From positions 1 to 64,000 of the forward strand of contig JANQRZ010000004.1 of assembly GCA_028284265.1 (NCBI GenBank): a stretch of 64,000 bases of DNA, written 5' to 3'. This DNA is from Rhodothermales bacterium (GTDB lineage Bacteria > Bacteroidota > Rhodothermia > Rhodothermales > JANQRZ01). The position numbers were made by a program, and so were the translations under genes. The notes under the pieces were generated by a model. It searched no databases. It had not been told where the DNA came from and worked only from the letters and a program-made list of their open reading frames with translations. The stretch's first letter is position 1. Every line of letters starts with the position of its first letter. Below are positions 41,135-50,355 of the stretch, piece by piece.

Positions 41135-41647
41135 ATGCCCGCCCGCCACGCTCTGCTCGTCGCGCTGTTCCTCGTGCTGTGCCTCCCCGCGCAAGCACAG
41201 TTCGCCACGCCATCGCTGCCGTTCGTCCAGCTTGGGGCGTCGGGGCTGCCGGGCGTTGGCGGGCAGGCAGGGTTTGCGACGCCCGCCTTCACGGTGCTCA
41301 CCCGCGAGGGGATGCTCTATGCCGACTACGAGCCGCGCTTCCTCGACGAGGACGGTGGACGATTGCTCGTCGGCCTCGGGCTGGGCGGGAGCGTCCGTGT
41401 GCTCCGCGTGCTCACCGTCATCGCGGATGTCAACACCGGTCCTTATGACTTCGACGTGGGCTTCCGCTTCGGGCCGAGCTTCTTCTTCTCGTTCTTCGAG
41501 CAGACTGCCGCGAGCAAGGCCCGCTCGTTCCGCCTCTTCGCCGAGCCGTTCATGCGCGGCTCGGCGCGGCTCGGTAGGCGCGTGGTCTACGTCGAACTCG
41601 GCGCGCAACCGGGCCACCTGCGGGCCGGGCTGCTCTTCGGCCTCTGA
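41135..41647 (+). CDS. Exported hypothetical outer-membrane-type protein
   Basis: 170 residues from ATG 41135 (signal peptide ALLVALFLVLCLPAQAQ). The mature part is Gly/Phe-rich and beta-like (FVQLGASGLPGVGGQAG, LLVGLGLGGSVRVL, VGFRFGPSFFFSFF, VYVELGAQPGH, GLLFGL). It ends in a short aromatic strand, as small outer-membrane barrels do. No family recognised. A dispersed repeat follows at 41684. Confidence 0.7.
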   Translation: MPARHALLVALFLVLCLPAQAQFATPSLPFVQLGASGLPGVGGQAGFATPAFTVLTREGMLYADYEPRFLDEDGGRLLVGLGLGGSVRVLRVLTVIADVNTGPYDFDVGFRFGPSFFFSFFEQTAASKARSFRLFAEPFMRGSARLGRRVVYVELGAQPGHLRAGLLFGL

Positions 41648-41683
41648 CTCGGGCCTCGAGTCGAAGACTCATCCAGAAAGTCT

Positions 41684-41777
41684 GTCATTCCGAACGAACG
41701 TGAGGAATCTCCTGCGTTAGCGTCTTGCACGTCCCCATCGTGGAGAGATTTCTCCTCGCTGCGCTCGTCGAAATGAC
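41684..41777. repeat. Dispersed inverted-repeat element (GTCATTCCGAACGAA type)
   Basis: It begins GTCATTCCGAACGAACGTGAG and ends GCTCGTCGAAATGAC. The outer arms pair imperfectly around a loop (GGAATCTC with GAGATTTC). Its six-frame readings (CHFDERSEEKSL, RSFGMTDF) are ones I recall from annotated repeats in many Bacteroidota. It sits in the gap after the 41135 gene. Confidence 0.65.
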
Positions 41778-41789
41778 AATGCCTAAATC

Positions 41790-42455
41790 TTAGCCAGAGT
41801 AATCGACCTGGATGAACTCGCGCTCGGGGAGGCGGACGGCGGTGAGTTTGCCGTACTCCGGGTGGGTGTAGTAGACGCAGCCGGTGTCGATGCAGAGGAG
41901 GTCTGGCTGATTGACCGGCTCGGGCTGCGGGGTGTGGCCGCAGACGACGGGTTTCTCCCACTGACGCTGCGGCAGCGAGAGGTGCTCGCGCGTCCAGAGA
42001 AACGTCTCGGCGGTCTCGTGCTGGAGGTTGTACGAGACCGGGTAGTACGGCTTCAGTCCGGCGTGGACGAAGCAGAAGTCCGGCGTGTCGAGGTAGAGTC
42101 GGGTGCGGCGCAGAAAGGCGTGATGCGCCTCGGGGATTTCGCCGATGCCCGCATAGCTCTCCAGTGTTTCGACGCCGCCGTTGATCCGCCACAGGCTCAT
42201 GTCGCCGCGCTCTATGTAGTCGAGCATCATCTGGTCGTGGTTGCCACGGATGAAGGTGCAGCGCGGGCCGGTCTTAGCCTGGCTCGCCGCCTCCATCTTG
42301 ATCAGCCGGTCGATGACGCCCTTTGAGTCCGGCCCCCGATCCGTGTAGTCGCCGACGAAGACGAGGTGGTCGTCGGGAGTCGGCGCGATACGCTCGATCA
42401 GGTCGTCGAGCGAGCGAGCGCAGCCGTGGATGTCACCAATGGCGAAGAGAGTCAT
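41790..42455 (-). CDS. PPP-family serine/threonine phosphatase-like metallophosphoesterase
   Basis: 221 residues. All PPP motifs are present: GDIHGC (D8, H10), VGDYTDRGPDS, FIRGNHDQMM, FVHAGLKP and VCGHTPQ. It should be a dinuclear-metal cytoplasmic protein phosphatase or diadenosine-polyphosphatase-like enzyme. It follows the nusB gene in the same direction, 68 bases on, with a low-G+C gap between. The substrate is not determinable. Confidence 0.92.
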   Translation of the reverse strand: MTLFAIGDIHGCARSLDDLIERIAPTPDDHLVFVGDYTDRGPDSKGVIDRLIKMEAASQAKTGPRCTFIRGNHDQMMLDYIERGDMSLWRINGGVETLESYAGIGEIPEAHHAFLRRTRLYLDTPDFCFVHAGLKPYYPVSYNLQHETAETFLWTREHLSLPQRQWEKPVVCGHTPQPEPVNQPDLLCIDTGCVYYTHPEYGKLTAVRLPEREFIQVDYSG

Positions 42456-42523
42456 GCAGAAGCGGTGTGAGGGGCTACCAAATTAAAGAGAAAAAGATAG
42501 GAGAATAATGTAAGCCCCGAAGG

Positions 42524-42991
42524 CTACGAAGTTGTCGGCAGCGTGGCTTCGAGGAGACCGCGGCCTGACTTGCGAATGCGGCCTTCCTTTCGGAGTGTCT
42601 TCAGCACCGCGTCGAGGATGCCGTTGAGGAACGTCCCGCTCTGCGGCGTGCTGAATCGCTTGGCGACCTCAATGGCTTCGTTGATCGAGACCTTCGGCGG
42701 GATGTCCTCGAAGTGGAGCATCTCGGTGATTGCAATCCGCAGCGTCAGCCGGTCCACTAAGGCGATACGTCCTAGTTCCCAGTTCTTCGCGTGCGCCTCG
42801 ATCAGTTCGTTGGCCTCCTCCGTCCGGTCGAGCGTGGCGAGGAACAGGCGCTCGGCGAAGCGGAGCGGCGGCCCCTCAAACTTCGGGGCGAGGAGTTGAT
42901 TCACGATGTGCCCGACTTCATCGCCGCTCAACTCGCGGGCGTAGAGGGCTTGCATGACACGGGCACGAACGTCGCGGCGGCTACTGCTCAT
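42524..42991 (-). CDS. nusB: Transcription antitermination factor NusB
   Basis: 155 residues, all-helical. Family signatures: RRDVRARVMQALYARELSG, then LTLRIAITEMLHFEDIPPKVSINEAIEVAKRFSTPQSGTFLNGILDAV. It binds boxA RNA with S10/NusE to prevent premature termination, mainly in rRNA operons. It stands upstream of the phosphatase gene, same direction. Confidence 0.95.
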   Translation of the reverse strand: MSSSRRDVRARVMQALYARELSGDEVGHIVNQLLAPKFEGPPLRFAERLFLATLDRTEEANELIEAHAKNWELGRIALVDRLTLRIAITEMLHFEDIPPKVSINEAIEVAKRFSTPQSGTFLNGILDAVLKTLRKEGRIRKSGRGLLEATLPTTS

Positions 42992-43148
42992 GGGAACGGG
43001 AAAGAACGGGCGGAGGCGAAAGTGCCCATGCTACGACCCGTCGACCCGGTGGTGCCGAGCATGAGGCAGATTCGCGCAAGCTCCACACGGTGAGGTTACG
43101 CTCCGGTTGGTGCTGTGTCTAGGGGAATAGTTTATCGGTTCTCGCTCC

Positions 43149-45632
43149 ATGCCCTCTTCCTCCGACCACCCGATCCGCTGGCGCTCTCGTCCGGCCCTCG
43201 GTGTGGCTGGGTGCTTCGCGCTCGGGATCGGTGGAGCGCATGTTGCGTCGGGCGTCGGGTTCTGGACGTGGGTAGGGATCGCTGCCGGGGCAGCGCTGGT
43301 GACGGTGGCGTCGGTCGGGTGGGCACGGCGTCGGCTTGTCTCGCTTGGTTCGCTAGCGGCGACGCTTGGGCTGGGGATCGCGCTGACCGCGCTCGGTGGA
43401 GCGTGGCTATCCGCGTGGCAGCAGCTCCCGGCGGACCACATCGCTCACCTCGCAGCGCGCACCACGTTCCCCATCGAACTCACCGGGACCGTCGCTGACC
43501 ATCCGGTCGAGGCCGAGCGCGGCGTTCGGTTCACGCTCACCGCTGACTCGGCAGCCCCAGCAGAGACCTATCTCCCGGTACAGGGCAATGTGCAGGTCGC
43601 CCTCTGGCAACCCCGCGATGAGGAAGTGCCACGGATCGACTACTCGGGGTTGCAGGCGGGCGACCGAGTGCGGGTCCTCGGAACACTTCGCCCGCTCGCG
43701 CCGCGTCGCAACCCGGCAGACTTCGACTACGGCGCGTACCTCGCCAGGCGTGGTATCCACGCGACCCTCGCGGGCTACGACTCCACGGCTCTCGCGGTCA
43801 TCGGAAGCGAGGCTGGGTTGCAAGACCGCATCGCCAATGCCGTCCGTGCCCACACTCGCCACGCCCTCCAGACACACGTCCGTGCCGATGAGCCGCGCGC
43901 CGTGCTTTCAGCCCTTCTCCTCGCTGACCGCAGCCGGATCGACCGGGAAACGCGGGCCACCTTCGCCGCCACAGGGTTGATGCACCTCCTCGCCATCTCC
44001 GGGTTGCACGTCCTTCTCGTCGGGATGGCGCTCTACGGATTGCTCAAGCCTGTGCTGCACCGGCTGGGCTGGTCGTGGCGGCGAGTCGAGGTCGTGCGGG
44101 CGGCGGTGACGCTCGCGGTGCTCGGGCTGTACGTCGTTGCCACGGGCGCGCCTCCATCGGCGGTGCGAGCGCTCGTGATGGCCACGCTGCTGATTGTCGG
44201 TGCGGCGACGGAGCGGGCACCGAACACGCTGAATGCCCTCGGCGTGGCGGCCCTCGCCCTGCTCATGGTGCGTCCGACCTTCTTGTTCGATGTCGGCTTT
44301 CAGCTTTCCTTCGCTGCCGTCGGAGCCATCGTCACGCTGGTGCCAGTCTTCGAGGGTGGTATCCCCGCGTGGTGGACTGCCGGTCGTGCGCGACGGTGGG
44401 TGACGGGCATGACGCTCGTCTCGTTGGCGGCGACGCTCGGGACGATGCCGGTCTTGCTGTTCCACTTCGGGCGGGTGCCGCTGGCCGGTCTCGTCCTCAA
44501 CCTCGCCGCGATTCCCGCCACAACCGTCACCCTCGCGGGTGGGCTTTTCACGGTGCTCTTCGGCGGATGGGCGGCACCGCTGGCCGACCTCGCTGGAGCC
44601 TCGGCCGAGGTGGGCGCGACGGTCCTCTTCTGGGTCAGCAGAGCCGGGGCAGAGTGGCTGGCGTGGTCGAACGTCGGTGGGTACGTGCAGAGCGGATGGT
44701 ACCTCGGCGCGATGACACTCGGGTTGCTTGCCCTCGCGTTCGGGCTGCGACCTCGTGTGCGCTGGCGTCTCGTCGCGGCGGCCGGGTGCCTCGCAGCGTT
44801 CGGTGTCTGGCAACCCGTCTGGACCGGCGATGCGCAGCCTGATCTGGAGGTTGTGTTCTTCGATGTCGGGCAGGGCGACGCTGCGCTCTTGAGCCTACCC
44901 AACGGGCGGCACCTCCTCGTCGATGCAGGCGTGCGCGACCCCTACACCGACGCCGGGGCGCGGACCCTCCTCTCACACCTCCGTCGCCACGGGATCAACC
45001 GGCTCGACGCGGTCGTGGTGACGCACCCGCACGCGGACCACTTCGGCGGACTCCCTGCGCTGCTTCGTGAGATCGAAATCGGGCAGGTGGTCCACAACGG
45101 GCAGCCCTATGGCTCGCACCTCTACGCCGAGACGTTCGGGCTGATGGACTCGCTCGGCGTCCGCAATCACACGGTCGTTGGGGGCGATTCGCTCGCGCTC
45201 GATCCGGCGGTGCATCTCCAAGTCCTCGCGCCCGACATTGCGCCCCATCTCGGTGCCGAGGCCAACGACGGGTCCGTCGTGCTGAAGGTGACCTACGGCG
45301 GGACTTCATTCTTGCTGACGGGCGATGCCGAGCACGCGGCAGAGACCGATCTTGTTGCACAGTACGGCGACCTCTTGCGGAGCGATGTCGTCAAGGTCGG
45401 CCACCACGGGAGCCGGACGAGCAGCACGCCTGCCCTCGTTGAGCGCGTGATCGGAGATGGAGCACCGCTGGCGGTCGTCTCCGTGGCAAAGCGCAACGTT
45501 CACGGGCTACCCGACGCCGAGGTGCTGGACCGTTGGCAGGACGCTGGGGCGACCGTCCTTCAGACGTGGGCCGAGGGCGCTGTCTGGCTCCGCTCCGATG
45601 GGCAGCGCGTCGAGCGTGTGGCGTGGCGTTAG
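43149..45632 (+). CDS. comEC: ComEC/Rec2-type DNA uptake channel
   Basis: 827 residues. The N-terminal part has membrane helices and an OB-like extracellular domain (DUF4131). The competence domain follows with ALLLADRSRIDRETRATFAATGLMHLLAISGLHVLLVGM and further helices. The C-terminal metallo-beta-lactamase domain carries DVGQGDAALL, THPHADHFGG and GHHGSRTSS. Together these move one DNA strand across the inner membrane during natural transformation. The MBL motif is complete, suggesting nuclease activity. It stands alone. Other competence genes are not in the window. Confidence 0.95.
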   Translation: MPSSSDHPIRWRSRPALGVAGCFALGIGGAHVASGVGFWTWVGIAAGAALVTVASVGWARRRLVSLGSLAATLGLGIALTALGGAWLSAWQQLPADHIAHLAARTTFPIELTGTVADHPVEAERGVRFTLTADSAAPAETYLPVQGNVQVALWQPRDEEVPRIDYSGLQAGDRVRVLGTLRPLAPRRNPADFDYGAYLARRGIHATLAGYDSTALAVIGSEAGLQDRIANAVRAHTRHALQTHVRADEPRAVLSALLLADRSRIDRETRATFAATGLMHLLAISGLHVLLVGMALYGLLKPVLHRLGWSWRRVEVVRAAVTLAVLGLYVVATGAPPSAVRALVMATLLIVGAATERAPNTLNALGVAALALLMVRPTFLFDVGFQLSFAAVGAIVTLVPVFEGGIPAWWTAGRARRWVTGMTLVSLAATLGTMPVLLFHFGRVPLAGLVLNLAAIPATTVTLAGGLFTVLFGGWAAPLADLAGASAEVGATVLFWVSRAGAEWLAWSNVGGYVQSGWYLGAMTLGLLALAFGLRPRVRWRLVAAAGCLAAFGVWQPVWTGDAQPDLEVVFFDVGQGDAALLSLPNGRHLLVDAGVRDPYTDAGARTLLSHLRRHGINRLDAVVVTHPHADHFGGLPALLREIEIGQVVHNGQPYGSHLYAETFGLMDSLGVRNHTVVGGDSLALDPAVHLQVLAPDIAPHLGAEANDGSVVLKVTYGGTSFLLTGDAEHAAETDLVAQYGDLLRSDVVKVGHHGSRTSSTPALVERVIGDGAPLAVVSVAKRNVHGLPDAEVLDRWQDAGATVLQTWAEGAVWLRSDGQRVERVAWR

Positions 45633-45652
45633 ACGCGCTGCCCATCGGGTGC

Positions 45653-47038
45653 TTAGTTGCCCGCTAGGATGTCCGGGGACTCATAGACCCGCACGTAGTC
45701 GACCTCCATCTGTACGGGGAAGATGCTGTCGTCGATGGGGCCGCCCGCCCGACCCCACGCCCCGCCGATGGCGAGGTTCAGGATCAGGTTATACGGGTGG
45801 TCGTAGGGCCATGCTCGCCAGCCCGTCCCCTCATTGACATAGGTGAAGTAGCGCGTCCCATCGAAGAACATGTCGATCCGCTCGGGGGTCCACTCAACGG
45901 CGTAGACGTGGAAGTCCTCCTCGGCGTTGACAGTTTCGATGCTGCCTTTGCGCTGCTCCCAGTTGATCCAATAGTAGGCCTTGTTGTGGACCGTGCCGTG
46001 GACGTTGTTCATGTCGTAGCCCACATGCTCCAGAATGTCGATCTCGCCGGAGTTGGGCCATGCGTCGCAGGTGGCGCTGCCCTGCCACTCCTCCGGCTCT
46101 TCGCAGGTCGTCGCGTAGCGGTACGGGTCGCTCGGAAGCATCCACGCGGCGGCCCAGGTGCCCTGCCCCGCCGGAATCTTGGCGCTGACCTCGACGCGCC
46201 CGTAGAGGATGTCGCCCTTGCCTTCGGTGTGGATGCGGCCAGAGGTGTACTCGGCGTTGTCGTACTGCTCTTTGTGGGCCTCGATGATGAGCCGCCCGTT
46301 TTCCACGCGGACGTTCTTCAGCCGGTCGGTGTAGGCTTGGTCTTCGTCGTTCACTTTGCGGGCGGGCCAGACGTTGTAGGACCACTTGGAAGAGTCAGGT
46401 GCGCCCTCGTAGTCGAAGGTGTCTTCCCAGACGAGGTTCCACTCGCGGGTGTCCTCCACCTTCTGGCGAACCACGATAGCACTCAGCACCGGCTCGCCGA
46501 CCGAGGCCTCGAAGGTCACGTCCAACTGCCCATCGGTAACCTCCACATCGGAGACCGTCCTCGTGAGGGCCGAGACGTATTTCTCGTCTCGCGCGCCGCG
46601 CACGTCGAGGTCGGGGATCACGACGTTGCCTTCAGCGAGGACGGAGAAGACCCGGCTCCCGACGGGTTCGTCGAACGGCTCGGCGAAGTGGAAGGTGATG
46701 TCGTACCGACCGTTGGGCAGCGGCGCTTGGATCGCAATGTCACCGGCCCGGTACGTGCGGTACAGCGTTCCGTCTTGGCTCCCGAGAACCGTGTCCATCG
46801 GTGCGACTGTGCCACCGATGATGCCTTCGTCGGCCCGGTACGCCACACCATCGACCCCGACATACGCCTCGCCGCCGACATTGACGGCCCACACGACGGT
46901 ATCGGCGTAGAAGATGCCGGAGGTACCCGCCGTGTCGCCGGTTGGCGCGGGTTCCGGGGTGCCCTGCATGCACCCTCCGAGGAGGCTTAGGATGAGCAGC
47001 GAGACGCCGGACAGGAGAAAGAGATAGGTAAGGTTCAT
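45653..47038 (-). CDS. Malectin plus GH16 beta-glucanase lipoprotein
   Basis: 461 residues. A lipobox (LLGGC) anchors it. Residues about 43-192 are a malectin-type carbohydrate-binding domain (YAVNVGG-type start, NGRYDITFHFAEPF). Residues about 198-455 form a GH16 catalytic domain with the family signature GEIDILEHVG, where Glu332 is the nucleophile and Glu337 the acid/base. WAAAWMLP and MFFDGTRYFTY are substrate-cleft strands. It probably hydrolyses beta-1,3(4)-glucans such as laminarin at the outer membrane. It stands alone beside the tRNA. Confidence 0.92.
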   Translation of the reverse strand: MNLTYLFLLSGVSLLILSLLGGCMQGTPEPAPTGDTAGTSGIFYADTVVWAVNVGGEAYVGVDGVAYRADEGIIGGTVAPMDTVLGSQDGTLYRTYRAGDIAIQAPLPNGRYDITFHFAEPFDEPVGSRVFSVLAEGNVVIPDLDVRGARDEKYVSALTRTVSDVEVTDGQLDVTFEASVGEPVLSAIVVRQKVEDTREWNLVWEDTFDYEGAPDSSKWSYNVWPARKVNDEDQAYTDRLKNVRVENGRLIIEAHKEQYDNAEYTSGRIHTEGKGDILYGRVEVSAKIPAGQGTWAAAWMLPSDPYRYATTCEEPEEWQGSATCDAWPNSGEIDILEHVGYDMNNVHGTVHNKAYYWINWEQRKGSIETVNAEEDFHVYAVEWTPERIDMFFDGTRYFTYVNEGTGWRAWPYDHPYNLILNLAIGGAWGRAGGPIDDSIFPVQMEVDYVRVYESPDILAGN

Positions 47039-47069
47039 GGGACTCGTGGGGCGGTGGAGAAGTACGAGG

Positions 47070-47142
47070 TGGGCCTGGCAGGGTTTGAACCTGCGACCGT
47101 CGGATTATGAGTCCGCTGCTCTAACCACTGAGCTACAGGCCC
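47070..47142 (-). tRNA. tRNA-Ile (anticodon CAT)
   Basis: The minus strand folds into a 7-bp acceptor stem (GGGCCTG with CAGGCCC), D arm, anticodon loop CTCATAA, and TpsiC arm (GGTTCAAACC). Anticodon CAT with the GACTCATAATC context and GTTAGAGCAG D-arm is typical of the lysidine-modified tRNA-Ile2 rather than tRNA-Met. The 3' CCA is not encoded (bases after the discriminator read CCT). Confidence 0.93.
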
Positions 47143-47346
47143 GCAGGGCAGCAAAATACGACGGGTATCTCCAGAGAGATCGGTGCCCCAATCGGCGGGG
47201 CACTAATCGGTGACGGGCGGTGCAGGCCATACGACTGGACGTGACGGCGGCGTTACCTCTGCCCCGTCGCGTCCGGCTGTTTCGGTAGCCGCCATGCAAC
47301 GCGCCGCCGCGCTCGGCGTAGGCGTAGACCGACCGATCCTAGGCTC

Positions 47347-48531
47347 ATGCGTTTCCGACTTGCCCTTTTCCTCTCGGTGCTCGCCGTGCTCCCGCTGGCA
47401 GCGCACGCGCAGATCCGCACGATTGCCCACGCCGACACGACCGTGGGCAATCACTTCGGGGCGGCAGTCGCACTCGATGCCGAGCGAGGCCGGGCGGTCA
47501 TAGGCGCAACGGGCGAGGCGCGGTGCGGCACGAACGCGGGCGCGGCCTACGTCTTCGAACGCAACCCGGCAGGCACCTTTGCCGAAGCGGCCCGGCTGGA
47601 GCCGGATGACTGTGCCTCGGGCGATCTGTTCGGTCGCGCCGTGGCGCTCAGTGGCGACCGGGCGCTCGTCGCGGCAGGCGGTGAGTTCGTCGATCCGGGC
47701 CGTCCGAACCGGGCCTACCTCTTCGAGCGCGATGCCTCCGGCGCGTGGCGGCAGGCTGCCATTCTCATGGCCGAGCAAGGGCACGACGAGGGCGTCTTCG
47801 CCGCGTCGATTGCGCTTGACGGCAACCGGGCACTTGTGACCACGGCGGGCGATCCGGCCAAGAAGGCCTACGGCGGAGCAGCCTACATGTTTGAGCGCGA
47901 TGCGTCGGGCGACTGGCGGCAGACGGCGCGGCTCGTCGGGAGCGAGGGCACGCGGGCAGGCATCTTCGGGAGCCATGCGAGGCTCGATGGAGATCGGGCA
48001 CTTGTCACCGCCTCGCCCTATGAAAATGACGGCACCGGGTCGGTCTACGTCTTCGAGCGTGACCCCTTAGGCGACTGGCGCGAGACGGCCCGCATCGGTA
48101 GCGTCCGCAGCTTCACCGTCCGCGCCGACCTCGACGGCGACCGCCTCCTCGTCGGCCACAGCGGGGCCGGGCCGAACCGCTCCGGTGGGGCCGTTTTCTA
48201 TCATCGCTCTGACACGGGCACATGGCGTCGCGTTGCCACGCTCGTGCCGAGCGTGCCCTACCACAACGGCTCGTTCGGCGACGCGGTCTCGCTCGACGGC
48301 GACCGGGCGCTCGTCGTCGGGTACAGCGAGCAGATCGGGTTGGGTTACAACGTAGACCGCGTCGTCTACAGCTTCGCCTACACCGCCGAGGCTGGGTGGA
48401 CGCAGCAGCAGGTGATGGACCTCGGCGCATGGGCCTTCGGCGCGGCGCTCGACCAGGCCGGGCGCACCGCCATCATCGGGCAGGCCTCGGACGCGCAGCC
48501 CGGCGCGGCCTATCTCGTCGAACTCCTCTGA
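47347..48531 (+). CDS. FG-GAP/integrin-alpha-like beta-propeller secreted protein
   Basis: 394 residues with a signal peptide (ALFLSVLAVLPLAAHAQ). Seven or so repeats of the form FGAAVALDAERGRAVIGA, FGRAVALSGDRALVAAG, FAASIALDGNRALVTTAG, GSHARLDGDRALVTAS and FGDAVSLDGDRALVVG, each followed by AYVFERDxxGxW. This is the FG-GAP-like propeller pattern. The repeats suggest a periplasmic or extracellular binding protein. No T9SS sorting domain is present at the end. Ligand unknown. Confidence 0.85.
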   Translation: MRFRLALFLSVLAVLPLAAHAQIRTIAHADTTVGNHFGAAVALDAERGRAVIGATGEARCGTNAGAAYVFERNPAGTFAEAARLEPDDCASGDLFGRAVALSGDRALVAAGGEFVDPGRPNRAYLFERDASGAWRQAAILMAEQGHDEGVFAASIALDGNRALVTTAGDPAKKAYGGAAYMFERDASGDWRQTARLVGSEGTRAGIFGSHARLDGDRALVTASPYENDGTGSVYVFERDPLGDWRETARIGSVRSFTVRADLDGDRLLVGHSGAGPNRSGGAVFYHRSDTGTWRRVATLVPSVPYHNGSFGDAVSLDGDRALVVGYSEQIGLGYNVDRVVYSFAYTAEAGWTQQQVMDLGAWAFGAALDQAGRTAIIGQASDAQPGAAYLVELL

Positions 48532-48556
48532 CACACCCGTCGTCACAGGGTCAGGT

Positions 48557-48563
48557 TATATTC
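48557..48563 (+). promoter_or_regulatory. Candidate -7 box for recJ
   Basis: TATATTC lies 43 bases before the recJ ATG at 48607, as for the 20457 gene. Confidence 0.4.
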
Positions 48564-48606
48564 TCGCCCACATCGCGTCTGTGTGAGGAAACCAGCCTGA
48601 GCGGGA

Positions 48607-50355
48607 ATGAACTACCGGTGGACCCTGCGTCCGATTGATAACGAAGCCTCGGTCGGCGAGATCGCCCGACAACTCAACGATCTGCCCGACCCGCTCGCCC
48701 GCGCCCTCGTGCTGCGCGGGGTCGATTCGTTCGATGCGGCGAAGCACTTTTTCCGCCCCTCGCTCGACGCGGTCCACGACCCGTTTCTGATGCGCGATAT
48801 GGACGCCGCCGCCGACCGGCTCGCCGAGGCCGTGGCGCGCAAGGAGCGCGTGATGGTCTACGGTGACTACGACGTAGACGGCACCACCTCGGCGGCGATG
48901 ATGACAACGTTCTTGCGCGAACTCGGCGTCGAGGCGACGTACTTCGTCCCCAACCGCTTCGAGCACGGCTACGGGCTGTGCACCGCTGGACTCGATGAGG
49001 CCGTCGAGCGCGGGGCCTCGCTCGTCATCGCCATCGACTGCGGGATTACGGCGCATGACGAAGCCGCTTACGCTCGCACGCTCGGTCTCGATCTCGTCAT
49101 ATGCGATCACCACACCGCGCTCGACACGGTGCCGGATGCGGTCGCCGTCCTCGATCCGAAGCGGCCCGACTGTCCGTATCCGTTCGACGGCCTCTCGGGT
49201 TGCGGCGTCGGCTACAAGCTGATGCAGGCGACGCTCGACCGGCTGAACTTGGAGCCGGAGCGCGCTCACCCGTATCTCGACCTCCTCGCCGTCTCGATTG
49301 CTGCCGACATCGTGCCGGTCGTCGGCGAGAACCGGCTGCTGATGCACGCCGGGCTGGAGCGCCTCGCCTCGCAGCCGCGCCTCGGCTTGCTCGCCCTCGC
49401 CGAAGCGACGGGCGTAGACTTGGAAGCGTGCTCGACCTCGCGGATCGTCTTCTCGATGGGGCCCCGCATCAACGCCGCCGGTCGGCTCGGCGATGCGGGC
49501 CGTGCGGTAGACCTCTTGATGGCGACAGACCCGGCCCTCGCCCGCCGCCTCGCGGGGGACCTCGACCTTCTCAACCGGCAGCGGCAGGAACTCGACCGGA
49601 ACACCCTGGCCGAAGCCCTCGCCGAGGCAGAAGCACACGTCGAAGCCCACGACCCGTTCGCGCTCGTGCTCCACCAGCCGCACTGGCATAGCGGCGTCAT
49701 CGGTATCGTCGCCAGCCGCATCGTCGAGCGCTTCCACCGCCCGACGCTCATGCTCACCGGCGACAGCGGCGTGGCTCGTGGTTCTGCTCGCTCCATTGAC
49801 GGGGTCTCGATCTACGACGCCCTCGCCGCGTGCAGCGACCTACTCATCGGGTTCGGCGGACACCACGCGGCGGCAGGTGTCTCGCTCGACATAGCAAACT
49901 TACCTGCCTTCCGCGAAGCCCTCAGCGAGGCCGTCGGGGCACGCATTACGCCGGAACAGCGTGAGCCTGAAATCGAGATCGACGCCCCGCTCGACCTTGG
50001 TGAGATTGAGGGTGGCGTCGGTGGACGATTTTGGCAGGTGCTCCGGCAGTTCGGCCCGTTCGGCCCCGAGAACCAGCGGCCGGTGTTCTGGGGGCGCGAC
50101 CTTCGCCTCGTCGGGGAGCCGAAGACGGTCGGCAAGGACCAGAGCCATCTCAAGCTCCGTGTCGCCCAGCGGCAGAACGGCGGCGGGTCGTATTCCGTCA
50201 TCGGCTTCGGTCTTGCCGAGCGTCTCGATATGCTAAAAGAGAGCGCTCGCACTGGCACGCCGCTGGAGTTGGCGTTCAACGTTGAGGAGAACACCTGGAA
50301 CGGGCGGACCGAGCTGCAGCTCAAGGCGAAGGACGTGCGCCCGGCGTCTGCATGA
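48607..50355 (+). CDS. recJ: Single-stranded-DNA-specific exonuclease RecJ
   Basis: 582 residues. DHH motifs are in order: YGDYDVDGTTSAAMM (motif I), IAIDCGITAHDE, DLVICDHHTALD (motif III DHH), GCGVGYKLM, then DHHA1 with GFGGHHAAAGVSLD, and a C-terminal OB region (FWGRDLRLVGEPK). It degrades ssDNA 5' to 3' in repair and recombination. Its stop overlaps the moeA start by four bases (ATGA at 50352), so the two are translationally coupled. Confidence 0.95.
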   Translation: MNYRWTLRPIDNEASVGEIARQLNDLPDPLARALVLRGVDSFDAAKHFFRPSLDAVHDPFLMRDMDAAADRLAEAVARKERVMVYGDYDVDGTTSAAMMTTFLRELGVEATYFVPNRFEHGYGLCTAGLDEAVERGASLVIAIDCGITAHDEAAYARTLGLDLVICDHHTALDTVPDAVAVLDPKRPDCPYPFDGLSGCGVGYKLMQATLDRLNLEPERAHPYLDLLAVSIAADIVPVVGENRLLMHAGLERLASQPRLGLLALAEATGVDLEACSTSRIVFSMGPRINAAGRLGDAGRAVDLLMATDPALARRLAGDLDLLNRQRQELDRNTLAEALAEAEAHVEAHDPFALVLHQPHWHSGVIGIVASRIVERFHRPTLMLTGDSGVARGSARSIDGVSIYDALAACSDLLIGFGGHHAAAGVSLDIANLPAFREALSEAVGARITPEQREPEIEIDAPLDLGEIEGGVGGRFWQVLRQFGPFGPENQRPVFWGRDLRLVGEPKTVGKDQSHLKLRVAQRQNGGGSYSVIGFGLAERLDMLKESARTGTPLELAFNVEENTWNGRTELQLKAKDVRPASA